NCBI GenBank assembly: GCA_946902875.1
Contig: OX336348.1
Location: 19,245,741 to 19,309,740, forward strand
DNA: 64,000 nucleotides
Source of the DNA: Nematopogon swammerdamellus
Lineage: Eukaryota > Arthropoda > Insecta > Lepidoptera > Adelidae
Reading direction: 5' to 3'
Made by a program: the position numbers and the translations under genes. Shown one piece after another: positions 32,941-45,100 of this stretch. The number at the start of each line of letters is the position of its first letter. Position 1 is the stretch's first letter. The notes beneath the pieces were generated by a model, which saw nothing but the letters and a program-made list of their open reading frames with translations, had not been told where the DNA came from and searched no databases.

Positions 32941-33500
32941 TCAAGTGTGTGCAAAGCAAATAATAAAGAGTTTATAATCTTTTCTATTAATACAGACCCC
33001 CCCCTCCCCGACCAGATATGAAACCCTGACGTAAGGCGCCAGCGCAGGCATTCCAGTAACTAGCTCCAGGTTACTAATGCTGGTCGACAACACTTTATTT
33101 ACACCTTTGCATATCTTAATAATAATCAACTTAAGTATAATAATAAGTATCTGGATCTGCAGCACGAGGTTACCAAAATGTGGCCCGTCGACTCGACGAT
33201 CGTTGTGCCCATAGTCGTATCGGCGCATGGGCTGATAGCGAAGAGCCTCGATGATCACCTTAAGATGCTCTCGCTGAGTGGTTGGGTCAAGGGCCAGATC
33301 CATAAGGCAGCCCTGCTCGAAGCTGCACGCATCGTCCGGAGGTTTCTCTCTTTGGGACCCGACCATCGGTAGCCTGGGTTCGCCCCGCCGCCGGTGGTGG
33401 AAGCTCCGTTTATATTTTTTGTATTAATTTTATGTATATTAACATTGAAAATGTTTTTTCGATCGCGTTGGTAGGGCCATTTCAAGGAAAAGTGCGACAT
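32941..33500. other. Unresolved region with weak open frames
   Basis: A 141-codon reverse frame (32941-33366) and overlapping shorter frames exist but show no recognisable domain. The part at 33180-33370 has unusually even GC content and could be decayed LINE coding sequence. I cannot assign it. Confidence 0.3.
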
Positions 33501-33984
33501 CGCCCTGGTGTCGTAAATGTGACAGCTACGTGGATGATTGGGGTGTCAAAAGAGGCGTCTCGGCGAGGGCTACAATATGGCGTAATTTTTTTTTTTTGAA
33601 AAGTCAAAAATTCTTTTAAAAAAAAAATTTCGAAAAATGACGTGATTTTTTGGTGTCTTCTCTTATTGAAGCGGCGATTTCTCGAAAACGAAAAACGATA
33701 TCGAAAAAATGAAAGAAGCCCTCGGGGTATTGAGTTGGGCTACAATTTGCAAAAAAACGGGACCTCGCTATCTCTCACGGTCTAGACTGTAGCTTATCCT
33801 TTATGCAGCGGAATTTTGAATACCGCGGGAGGTATGTGCGGCGCGCGGACTAATCTGAGTAGTAACATTAAAGTTTATGATTTTTACATATAAATATAAT
33901 ATTAATAAAATATAAAAATAAAATAATAATAATGTAAAATATTATTTAGGTTAGGTTAGGTTATTTGTTACTTTAGTTAGACAT

Positions 33985-34062
33985 GTTATGGGCTGACATC
34001 ACGGATGTTGTAGGTGATGTAGCCAAACGTGTCAGGTTCCATAAAAAAAAAAAAAAAAAAAA
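33985..34062 (+). repeat. SINE-tail remnant
   Basis: GTTATGGGCTGACATCACGG through GTGTCAGGTTCCAT and a long A-run: the last ~80 bp of the shared SINE tail only. Confidence 0.75.
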
Positions 34063-34134
34063 TAATGCCATTTTTAATTTTTTGCTTAGATATAGTATGT
34101 TATATTTAACATAATGAAAACTTAGTATGTAAGT

Positions 34135-34799
34135 TATACACGGTGAACAAAAAACCTGTCGAACACCCGAAGGCAGGAAGTACAGTTTCAGATACTGAAT
34201 CGGATAGGCTAGTTTTTTTTTTTAATTCGGACAAAATTTTTCAATTAAAAAATAGAATTAGTATCACGACCTTTTACTTCTAATGCAAAATTCTCTAGGA
34301 GGCGCGGGGGGAGGCGGCGCGCCGCTCCGCCTCGCCGCCAGTGTCATAAATTATCTTGAGGCGAGTCGAATGAAGTGAAGGCAGACAGCGTGTTCTTATG
34401 TCTTTAGTGAAATTCTTTGTAAAGTAATTTGCCGATTTTAATACTTTTTTTTGTCTTCTGTACTGAAAATGAAGTCGGTAAGTGCTTTTAGGTCAGTTAG
34501 TGTGCAACAAACTATTATTTTGTATACCTAAGAAGTTTTAGAATATTACCTAGGTAGTTACCTAGAAGACTGATATCACGTGGTTAAGACATATGGTAGT
34601 AGGGTTTAACTTCACATCACTGTTATGATGGCATGCAGACATAATTTAGTTATATAGAGACATCTTGATACTTAGGAATAATTGAAAAACGGCATATTTT
34701 CATATAAATTTCGAAAAAAAAACTAGCCTATCCGATTCAGTATCTGAAACTATACTTCCTGCCTTCGGGTGTTCGACAGGTTTTTTGTTCACCGTGTAT
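34135..34799. mobile_element. MITE with TIRs of ~85 bp (TACACGGTGAAC)
   Basis: Ends ATACACGGTGAACAAAAAAC...and ...TTTTTTGTTCACCGTGTAT are inverted, with homology inward through GACACCCGAAGGCAGG-type sequence to CTAGCCTATCCGATTCAG. A TA at each end fits a Tc1/mariner-type target. No ORF. A half copy ends at 30092. Confidence 0.75.
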
Positions 34800-34852
34800 T
34801 TAAAAAAAGCTCTGTGAGGTTTCTTACCCGGTTCTTCCTTATAGATTGCACT

Positions 34853-34977
34853 ACTGAACGGGACATCATAAAAAATGATGACGAACCATACTGAATATGC
34901 ATATGTCTCAATGTAATATTGTTATTGTTGTGTGTTCTTTATGGCGAAATAAATATCTGAATCTGAATCTGAATCTA
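34853..34977 (+). repeat. LINE 3' tail with TGAATC repeats
   Basis: CTGAACGGGACATCATAAAA through TCAATGTAATATTGTTATTG to (TGAATC)n. The reverse copy at 54.66-54.80 kb has the same boundaries. Confidence 0.7.
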
Positions 34978-36690
34978 AGCTGCTTGTGTTTTTGAAAAAT
35001 AATAAAAAATATATAAATGTAATACTTTTTTTTTTATTTTGTTGCGTCCATTTTCAATACACCTCGAAGGTCGTGTAATGCACGAGATCTGTGAGTTTTT
35101 GTATTTTTAACGTTGTATATGTAAAATTAATGTAAATATTATAAATGTGTAAATAAGCACTTACTTTGCTACTCGTAAATTATAGTTAGTTACCAAGAAA
35201 TAAAAAACAAACATTCGATTTATCTGTAAGTAATCGACGGATAAGATATCGCATTGGCGAATTCTAAATAACCGACAGACGTCAGGGGTGGCTCAGTTCA
35301 TTCAGTTTTAGTTTATTTATTGATTCATTGTTGGTGGTTCGGTCATGTTGGGAGAGTGGACGATAGAACAACTGCTTTCACAAGGTAAGCACTCTGTGCT
35401 CACAAAGGACCTTAAACCTCCAAAGACGTATCGTTGGTTCATTGAGCCTGTTTTATCGGTACTACTATGGCCGCTGCTCTGACGAACTTGCTTCCCTTAT
35501 CCCTCCTCCTCCTGTTCGCCTCCGCCGAACCGGCCATACTCTCGCGGAACAACCCTTTGTAGTCGACAGAATTTTTTTTAATAACTATTCTCAAAATGTA
35601 TAGAGAAAAAAAATTTTTTTTTCTTCAAATTAATTAATTGACCTGTCAGGCAATCTTAAGGCAGGGCAATACCTTAAACAGCGGATAGCAATCGCTATCC
35701 AGCGCGGGAATGCTGCGAGCGTTTTGGGTACCCTACGAGGAGAGAGTGACCAAAATTTGTGTGAAATTTTTTATGTTGTTTAGGTTAGTTTATTATTAGT
35801 CTTAGTAGTTATTTGTTAATTTCATATTGTGCAATAAATATATTTTCATATTAAATTAAAAAGCCGTAGAACAAAAGTTGTTCTATTTCACGTACAGAAT
35901 CACCCCCTTTCGGGTTTTATGGTTTGCAACACCGTGTATAATCAATCAATCAATACATGTTACCGTAACACAATGTTACCATAAACACCCGAAATCAGTA
36001 AGAACCGTTTTTACTAGTAAATACGCGAAGTAGGTATCTAAGAGCATCAGAAACAACGCATTTTTTATTTACTAGTAAGAACCCGTTCTTACTGAGGCAG
36101 TTAGGTAAATTCCGAGTAAGATGATTACATCGGCTTTTTACTAAATAGATGTCAGTAAATATCCTATACCGAAACATCCGATGCGGCTAGCTACGTCTTC
36201 TTTGCCCTCGGAAATAATTGACAATTTAGAAAGAGAAAATTATTTAGAGAGAATCATAGCCGAAGCATAGTTAAACCAGTCTCACTTTACTATGCCCGAA
36301 GGAAACCAAAGCAGCCATATTTATATAACTAAGTATTCCCTTTTTTATTTTATTAATTTAATTTTAATTGAAGCAAATGTATCAATAGCGACTTCTGTAA
36401 TGATAGCCAGGGTACAGCTACGAGTTCCATGGATAAACATCCATGATCACATTCCATGAATAAATGTCAATGTTCCAAGTATACACAACGAACAGTGAAA
36501 CATTCAGTGTAGATAAAAATTAGAAAAACTGAAATTATATTTAGAAAACAGTAATATTTTTTCCGAAATTTGGTATTTCTGAAATTTCACATTTTTATTT
36601 TGCACACCCTAATCGCGACTACTGATTAAAGGGCACAAACAGATAACAAAAAATACCTATGCAACAACGATGATAGATAACATAATATAT
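34978..36690. other. No gene seen
   Basis: AT-rich DNA. A TGGTTCGGTCATGTTGGGAGAGTGGACGATAG-like stretch at about 35334-35368 resembles the LINE C-terminal segment WFGHVGRMDD at 49.2 kb and is probably a small decayed fragment. Otherwise nothing supported. Confidence 0.4.
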
Positions 36691-36739
36691 TGCGTTGTAG
36701 TTTCTCTATCCTCCCTATTATACGCGGCGGAGTCGGCTG

Positions 36740-37020
36740 CGTCTGCAATATATTCCTCTACAGTTCACAACTTCCTGTCTCGTGCGCCGCTACTGCGACT
36801 GCGACACTGACTAGCGGGGACAAACCGGACCGAGACCCCGCCCCGCCCAAGCTGGCTCCGCGGCAGCGTGCGCCTGGCTCGCCTGCCGTTGCAGAAATCC
36901 CTTTGTGCTTCGTGCACTCATCAGTTGACGCCGCGGGGTCCGCAGTTCGACGTTCCCGCATATAGCAGCGGTGAGTCCGCGAGTTCACGAGGAGCGACTT
37001 GACGCATCCTCACCGGTAGG
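36740..37020 (+). promoter_or_regulatory. Candidate CpG-rich promoter and noncoding exon
   Basis: A GC-rich island in AT-rich surroundings ends in two donor-like sites: GCG|GTGAGT at 36971 and CCG|GTAGGT at 37015. An acceptor-like TTTGTTACAG ends at 39135, 63 bp before the ATG of the NACHT gene. A spliced 5' leader for that gene is therefore possible, with a ~2.1-kb intron that now contains the foldback and the 73-bp array. The acceptor has a weak pyrimidine tract. This is inference and would need transcript data. Confidence 0.3.
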
Positions 37021-37554
37021 TAACTTTTCATATGTTGTGGTTTTTAGGTTTCCGCACCGTAGAGAAGGGCTGTAGGCATAAGATTAAAATAGTAAAACCA
37101 ATAGTAAAACCTATTTAGGTAATGTTTAAATTACCTCCCAAACTAATGTGATAGATAACACTCGTTTAAGTGAACAGTAAAGTAGGTTTAGAGTTTTTTT
37201 ATGACCTAGGATGCGACTTGGTTTATAGACTTGTTTAGGGCGTTAATAAAATAGTTTTACAATTACAATATTTTTGTACGAAAATTTCATTTTTTTTTTT
37301 TAATAATGTTTTTCTTATCATTAAAAATGTTTTAATGATAAATTGTCACCGAAACTTTATACTAAATTAAATTAGCCGAAATGATTATTATGTCAAAATA
37401 TTATTTCGACAAACAAAAATTATGTGAAATAAATATTATGTACTTAGAAAGAATATTATGTAAAGCTTTCTAAGCGAAATGAAAATTGAAATAGTTAATT
37501 AATAATTTCGATCAAGGTGTATTACATTTTTCCTTTTAGCAATTACACTATTTT

Positions 37555-38404
37555 ATATATATGTCGCAGTATTATCATAAGATTAGTAAAATTATAATTT
37601 TACTAGTAAAATCATAATGCTTCGTATTATTGTGAGGCAAAGCAAAAATTCACAATCTTACTGGTTAAAGTTAGCATTATTATAATTTTACTAGACTACC
37701 TTAGAAAGATTGTAAAATGCTATGATTTCTTACAATTTTACTGCTTCATCTCTTAGATATCTAGTTAAATTATAATTTTACTAATTGTGGTTAGTAAGAT
37801 TGTATTTCTGAGGAGCGCGCGGGGCGGGCGGGAGATGACGCTTCCAGGATTGGCCGATATCGCGTGGAGCCATGTCGTCCCCCCTTGCGTCTCGGGGCAA
37901 TACATCATTGGCTCTCACTGACATGGCTCGAAACAAAACGTAACAAAAACGACATGCGCCACCTCAACATTAGGTTAGGGTTAATTTTAGAAGATGCGTC
38001 GCGACGCATCTTCTATAAATTAACCCTGGTTATTTTTTTTTAAACCATCAAAACCACCAAAACATTCACAATGATGTATTGCCCCGAGACGCTCGTGTCC
38101 TACTAACAGATATGCTCAATATTTAAACCAATCAGCGCACGCTATACGTCTTCATACAATTTTACTAGCTATGTTTAGTAAAATTATAATTTTACTAAAA
38201 ATCTGCCCAATCAATCAGTAAAATTGTGAGAATATATCGTTTTTTACAATATTTCTAAGGTAGTCTAGTAAAATTATAATACTACTAACTTTAACCAGTA
38301 AGATTGTGAATTTTTGCTTTGACTCACAATAATACGAAGGATTATGATTTTACTAGTAAAATTATAATTTTACTAATCTTATAATAATACTGCGACATAT
38401 ATAA
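37555..38404. mobile_element. Foldback element with ~175-bp TIRs and a nested hairpin
   Basis: Ends TATATATGTCGCAGTATTAT and ATAATACTGCGACATATATA are inverted. Homology runs inward through repeated TTTACTAGTAAAATTATAAT, TTCACAATCTTACTGGTTAA and TAGACTACCTTAGAAA. The centre holds a GC-rich stretch and, at about 37980-38028, a hairpin (AGAAGATGCGTCGCGACGCATCTTCT). No ORF. Confidence 0.8.
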
Positions 38405-38479
38405 AGTAAAATACCTTATGAATAGTTTCATATGCTCTAGTTATATTACATCAAACGAAGTTATATAAAATTATGAAAT

Positions 38480-38880
38480 TAAATAATAGAATGTGTGTCA
38501 GGATCGCGGCACGTGGAGATGTGTTGTCTCTTCTTCTTCGTATGTATGTATGTAAATAATAGAATGTGTGTCAGGATCGCGGCACGTGGAGATGTGTTGT
38601 CTCTTCTTCTTCGTATGTATGTATGTAAATAATAGAATGTGTGTCAGGATCGCGGCACGTGGAGATGTGTTGTCTCTTCTTCTTCGTATGTATGTATGTA
38701 AATAATAGAATGTGTGTCAGGATCGCGGCACGTGGAGATATGTTGTCTCTTCTTCTTCGTATGTATGTATGTAAATAATAGAATGTGTGTCAGGATCGCG
38801 GCACGTGGAGATATGTTGTCTCTTCTTATCCCACCGGGAAACGTGTACGCGTGACGCTATGTATGTATGTAAATAATAGA
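38480..38880 (+). repeat. 73-bp tandem array, five units, derived from a LINE 3' end
   Basis: The unit (AATAATAGAATGTGTGTCAG, GATCGCGGCACGTGGAGATG, TGTTGTCTCTTCTTCTTCG, TATGTATGTATGTA) repeats with a 73-bp period from about 38482. The last unit diverges into TATCCCACCGGGAAACG and GCGTGACGCTATGTATGTA. That sequence is the C-terminal codons and 3' end of the LINE at 49.4-49.5 kb. Confidence 0.85.
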
Positions 38881-39198
38881 TTTGGCGATATTATAATATA
38901 AACGTTTACGTCAAACATTACATTATTACATTATACAGACATTTCAACAGTTGTAACGTTTTCTTTATTTGACCTGAGGATAATACCTATATATTTTGCT
39001 GTTCTACTAAAAATCTGCTTACATCTTTAGAGTGCCACGTTCAATTTTGTTCCGCGCTCCATTTTTGCGATTTACAATATGTGTTGAGGTCAATAACTCC
39101 ACCCTGTATGATTCAAGGTAATACGTTTGTTACAGAAAGAGAAATTGCGAATGTGAGGTAAATTTGAAAGACAACTCTATTCAATTGAGAAAAATAAA

Positions 39199-42100
39199 AT
39201 GGAGTCAGATGAGACTGAACTTAACGACGACACAGACTGGAACGAGCTGAAGGAGTACATCAGGGATGCAACTGAAGACGATGTTGAATCAATTTTAAAA
39301 GAAAACGCAGCTTTCAACTCACGAGAAAACATAAACAGAGTTTTACATATGGCGGTTGCAATGAACAGAGAAAATATTATCGCTCTAGCGATCAACAAGG
39401 GAGCAGACATCAACGCCGTCGACGAGAATGGAGACTCTCCTCTTCATATTGCCGTTAGAAAAATACACTGTGCTGGATTAGTGAAATATGTAATAGGGTG
39501 TGGAGCAGATCGGGAACTTCGGAACAATAATAATCAAAAACCTATCCATCATATAAACGAAAAATTGCTCATCGAAACCAAACCACTGAGAAAAGCAAAG
39601 TTACAATCTATCAAAATGCTGCTCATCGAAAAACAAATAGATATAAAAGTTAAAGACGACCAGACGTCAAAAGCAACGTCCAATTTAGATTTGGAGTTTG
39701 AATGTTCTAAAGGTTTAAAAGTAAACTTGACCGGAGCTATGTTTCAAACTAAGCTTTTAATGCTTTTCACCAAGCGTGCTATGGACCGAGGGTGTGAATT
39801 CAGATTAGCGACCGAAATAGAATCTGCGGACAAATTTGACGACGTCGTTTTAAGATATAAAGAAAACGAAAAAATTGTGTACAGATTTGTACAGGCGAAG
39901 CATAGAGACAACCCTTCCACCAGAACTATTAGGGAATTAGATTTGTTCTCTTCGGACACGAAAGGAGATTTCAATATTGTTAAATATTTCATATCGTTTA
40001 TTAATATAAGTAACAGCACAACATATCAGGACGGTGTATTAAAAGATTTTATAATTTGTACAAATACTGATCTAGAATCCAAATCAAAGGATTACTTCAC
40101 TTGTAAAGACTTATTAGGGAACGAAATTTTGTATCTAAATATGTGCGCTGGAAAGAAGTATCTATTAAAATGTGAAAATGACAACAAAAACATACCTAAC
40201 TATTTAATTAGGCAAATGAAGTGTATAGCGCTAGATGCATTAAACTTCGAAGCAATTGAAACCATAAACGAAGATAAAATAAGAACCGAACTGCAGACAC
40301 AACTTGAACTAGTCAATAAAATAAAAAATAAAGAAAGAGTCACTATAAATAAGGAATGTGATGATGGACTGTGGACATTTAGAAGAATTAAGAAGGAGGG
40401 CTCAAAGGTGTTCGACAATTATTTGAATATATTAGCAAAACACAAAAGAAACATCCAGAATGCTGTTGACGGAAAAGGTAAAACTGCCTCAGAAACAATT
40501 AAAGAAATCTTTCCCATTGATGGCAAAGAGCCGTGTAACAGTGGTGATTTAAAACAATTAAAAGCACATGCCTGCAGTATAATACAAGAGCATAGTCAAA
40601 AGGTAAAGAATCAGAAAGTTATACTCTTCGATTGCTGTATGGACGACGGTTTAATTGAAGTCCAAATAAATGAATTTATGACAAAATTTGGAATAGTAAC
40701 CAACTACCCGGGAATTCATGAACTAAACAACCTAATCAGCCATGAACTTGGCAGTGAATTTCAATTACTGGATGCTAGCTTTCTGAATGACTCATTTGAG
40801 AAGGATATGCTGAATTGGGTGAGGAGTTACGAAAAGAATAAGGCGAAATATTTTTTGGGAAAAGATGGTAAAGAAATATTTACTGAACTTACGCGCAAGT
40901 TGAACACCCTTATCGTTAGTGGAGTCAGCAAATCCTATGTAGACCAAATTCGTCAGTACAACATCATCTTTGAGCGCGATGACTTGACAGTGATGAAATT
41001 TCTATTGAGTGATGAAAAACAAACTTCAAAAAAGATTCTCCACGTGCTAACGGAACACACTCGGTTAAGTATTATTAAAATAATATACACTTTAGAACGA
41101 AATTATAACTTAAATCATTTGGATAGCGTTATATTTACGAGCACCGAATCAATTTGTTCAACAGAAATGTACAACAGAATAATAAATGCTTTCTCGTCAA
41201 ACACCAGTCACAATATTCTAGTAATGGAATGCCAACACGAATCACTGGAATATTTCGATTACAATCACTTATGGTCTGCGATAAATACAATTCTAAACAA
41301 GAATGAAAATAAAAAACTCATCCTTATAGCGCGTAGCAAGCGCTTTGCAGTTGAAAAATTCAAATCCAGTGATTACTTTCAGGTGTTTGACAAAATTAGG
41401 TTTAAAGATCTAGAAGAACAATCGCGAAATATAATTCTCAATAAGGATGTAATTTTTCAAGAAAACAGAGGAATATCTGCAACGAAAATACAATTAAAGG
41501 ATTTGATGGATGAGGATTCGGCGGACGGCATCATCGACGAGGAAATGTTATGGTGGCTTATAAAAAATGATACCATTAGAGTGGGCGACGACAGAGCTTT
41601 TGATTCCAGAGGATACAATAAAGAATATTATATTAAAAGGAAATTACACCGTCAAATTCCAGGATCAAATTTATCAAACAAAAGTTGGAGAGCTAACACG
41701 TTCGTCCCCGAAGCACTTGAAGAACAAATAATAATTGTAGCCGACAATCCTGGAGAAGGCAAGTCTACCATGCTGACTGGTTTGTCGTACGATTTGAAGA
41801 AAAGATTTCCGCATTCGTGGATCGTTCTGATAAATTTAACAGACTATGCGGTCAACAGTGATACGTCAACTGGATTAAAATATATTGAAATCGAAGATGG
41901 CGATAAAGAAAAGGGGATAGATATTTTCGCAAAAATGATAATTCGAGGCGACCCAAATGATGTTCAGGTTAAGTTTCAAAGAGAAACAATCAAGGCTACC
42001 TTATATGGAAGAGACAAAATAAAACTTATAGTAATGGTTGATGGCTTTGACGAAATTTCTCCCAATTACAAACGTAAGACTTGTATCCTACTAAGAATAA

Positions 42101-45100
42101 TTAAAGACAGTAACGTTAGTCAACTCTGGGTTACAACTCGAGTACACCTGAAAACATATTTGGAGAATGCGCTTCAAACGCCGGCTTATATGATGATTGC
42201 CCTAACTCGTGAGGAGCAAGTGGGCTATTTAAGCCATTACTGGAAGTGGAATTTGAAGTTTTATAAGGATCGGCGTAATGAAACAACTGCAACAGGGATA
42301 CTAGAGTTGCTTAAGAATTGCCAAGAGTCAATTTCCCAATGTATCGAAGATGGACGATACAAGACGATACTACTGGATTATGAACGTTTTTCGGCGTTCG
42401 CTTACGAACTATATTTAAACAAAAGAAAAAGAAACCTTGAAAAGCTTCTTTTAAAACTAAATTCAATAATAAAATATTCTGATGCAACCCTTTCCATATT
42501 ACAAAGAAAAGTGCAGAAGTTAAACTTATCGACCTATGCAGAAATTGTACTGAATGTTGTGTCAGAATTAAATTTCAGTAATCAACAAGGTATGCAACAA
42601 TATAGAGATAGTTTCACAGCTATTCCGCTAAATCTTAGTATGATAGCCGAAAACATATTCAAACGCAAATTACAAATTCCAAAGAGCACTGGGCTGTACA
42701 ATCTATACAGCCAGTTTGTGTTGGACAAGTTCGAAATATACCAACGAAAGAATGCCAGCAGCAACGACAGCAGCATCGTTGTTCAAGAGCAAAGTAAAAG
42801 AGAGATCATGACACTGCAAAGAGTACATCGTGAGTTGGCCTTCAAGTTGTTATTACCAGACTTCTACAAGAATAACATTCTGCCAGAAACGGCTCAGTTC
42901 ACAAATGACGAATGGACGCGAATAGGACTCGTGCGATACGAGTTAAGTCTTGATTTCGTCCATCGCACATACGCTGAGTACTTTTTGAGTGAATATTTAT
43001 TTTACAATTCTATCAACGAACATATTCAGAAGCAATTATTGTCTATTATATGTGTCGGCGAAGACTATCGTGCAGTGCGACTCTTTTTAAATACACTATT
43101 GCTATCTGATGATAACGCGAATACAATGAAGGGAGTGAGGATATTGCAACACAATTACCGACACAGTTCCGTAAATCCGCTCTTCGTAGCAGTGCGGGAA
43201 AGGATTTTAGGTTTCGTGAAGTTCGTTCTGAATATTTTTGCAGTTGACTATAACATATTATTTGAGAACGGCATATCCATTTTAAGCAATATAAATGACG
43301 CTGAAACCATCACAATACTTTTAGACTTTACAGAAAACGATACAGAACTGTTCGACCAGCTACTCTTTTCGAAAAACTCACCTGCGCTGCACATGATACG
43401 TACAAATGAAGTAGCCCAGACACTGCTGGAACGCATCAAAAAGAATCCCAGTTTATTTAGAAAAGTTATACTTTGCGTCGATGACGAAGGCAGGTCAGTG
43501 CTGCATCTTCAGTATGATGACGTAACTATCATAAAAACTATACTAGAGATGGTGCGACACGACAAAGAACTGCTCGAGGACTTGGTTTATCTCAGAGATA
43601 CAGAAGGAAGAACAGCTCTACACGTTGCGATTAAAAACAAAAATAAAAAAATTACCCAAGCTTTGCTAGAAGCTACCAAGCCACATGACGATTTATTTAA
43701 ACAATTTGTAGGTAGCGTGGACGCGTATGATAAATCGGCATTGCATTATGTAAATAATGAGAAGATTGTAAAAACAATACTCGAGTTGGTTCTATGCAGC
43801 GAAGATTTGCTTGAGAATGTGTTACTCATCAAGGACAATGAAGAAAGAACAGCCTTACATACGGCGGTGATAAACGATAATATTAAAGTAACCCATGAAC
43901 TCTTGAAATGCATAAAAAAACCAGATTTGTTGAGACAGATAATACTAAGCATTGACGCGCACGGTAAGTCCGTATTACGTTACGCAATAAGTGATGAAAT
44001 GCAAAAAATAGTATTACAAATGGTGCAACCTCATGAAGAGTTAAATCAAGATTTGTTACTTGTGAGGGAGAATGAAAGAAGTACGGTGATACACGTTGCG
44101 TTGGTGGAGAAAAATAAAAAAGTAGACAAATACATTTTAGAATTTATAAACAAAAATAACAATTTGCTGGAACAAATTGCACAAAGTGTTGATGTGCACA
44201 GTGAGTTCGCATTGCGGTACATAACTAATGAAGACATTTTTAAAACTATTCTGAAATTTGTACAAAGCGAAGAGGACCTGTATGAACGTTTGCTGCTTCT
44301 AGGGGACAACGAAGGAGGAACAGTGTTGCACACAGTGCGCAAAAAATATCTTGCGCAAGCGCTCCTACTGGAACGTATACGTATAGAGAAGAACACAAAA
44401 TTAATAAAAGAGATGGTCCGAATTGCCAATGCACTCGGTAAATCTGCATTACACATCTTAACTAATGCGGAAATTTTAAAAACTCTACTACAAACTGTGA
44501 ACTCTGTTCAAAATTTTTTGGTAGAATTGTTGTTTCTTAGTGACAAGAATGGGCAAATAGTACTTCATAAAGTGATGCGATGCAAAAGAGTAGCAGATGC
44601 ACTGTTAGACATCACGAAAACCAATGTCCATTTGTTTAAAAAAATTTTACATAGCTTCGATAAGAATGGCAAATCCGTCTTATATTATGCGTCTAAAGAA
44701 GAAATTTTAAAAACAATATTAGAAATTATGGAAAGTGACGACGACTTGTCTAAAAATATACTACGTTTCAGGTACAATGAAGACAGGACTGCGTTACACG
44801 TGGCGGTATGCGCTAAAAACGAAAAAGTCATTCAAAATATTTTGAAATATATCACAAATAACTCCGATTGGTTCAAACAAATTGTACTAAGCGTTGACGT
44901 GCACGGTAAATCAGCATTACATTATGTAACTAATAGCGAAATATTAAAAATAATACTAGAACATGTGAAATCACATTTAGACCTGTTAGAGAATTTGTTG
45001 CTTCTTAAAGACAAAAAAGGAAAAACAGCGCTACACGTAGCTATGCGAAATACAAAATTAGCGCACGAACTCTTGAAATACTGTAAAAATAATGAAAATG

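Noticed and set aside
32941..33366. 141-codon reverse frame as a gene
   Set aside because: No recognisable domain, C-terminal half is AT-biased filler, and it spans a probable repeat boundary.
33945..33965. TTAGGTTAGGTTAGG, like the insect telomere repeat
   Set aside because: Only two to three units in an AT-rich setting; not enough for a telomeric tract.
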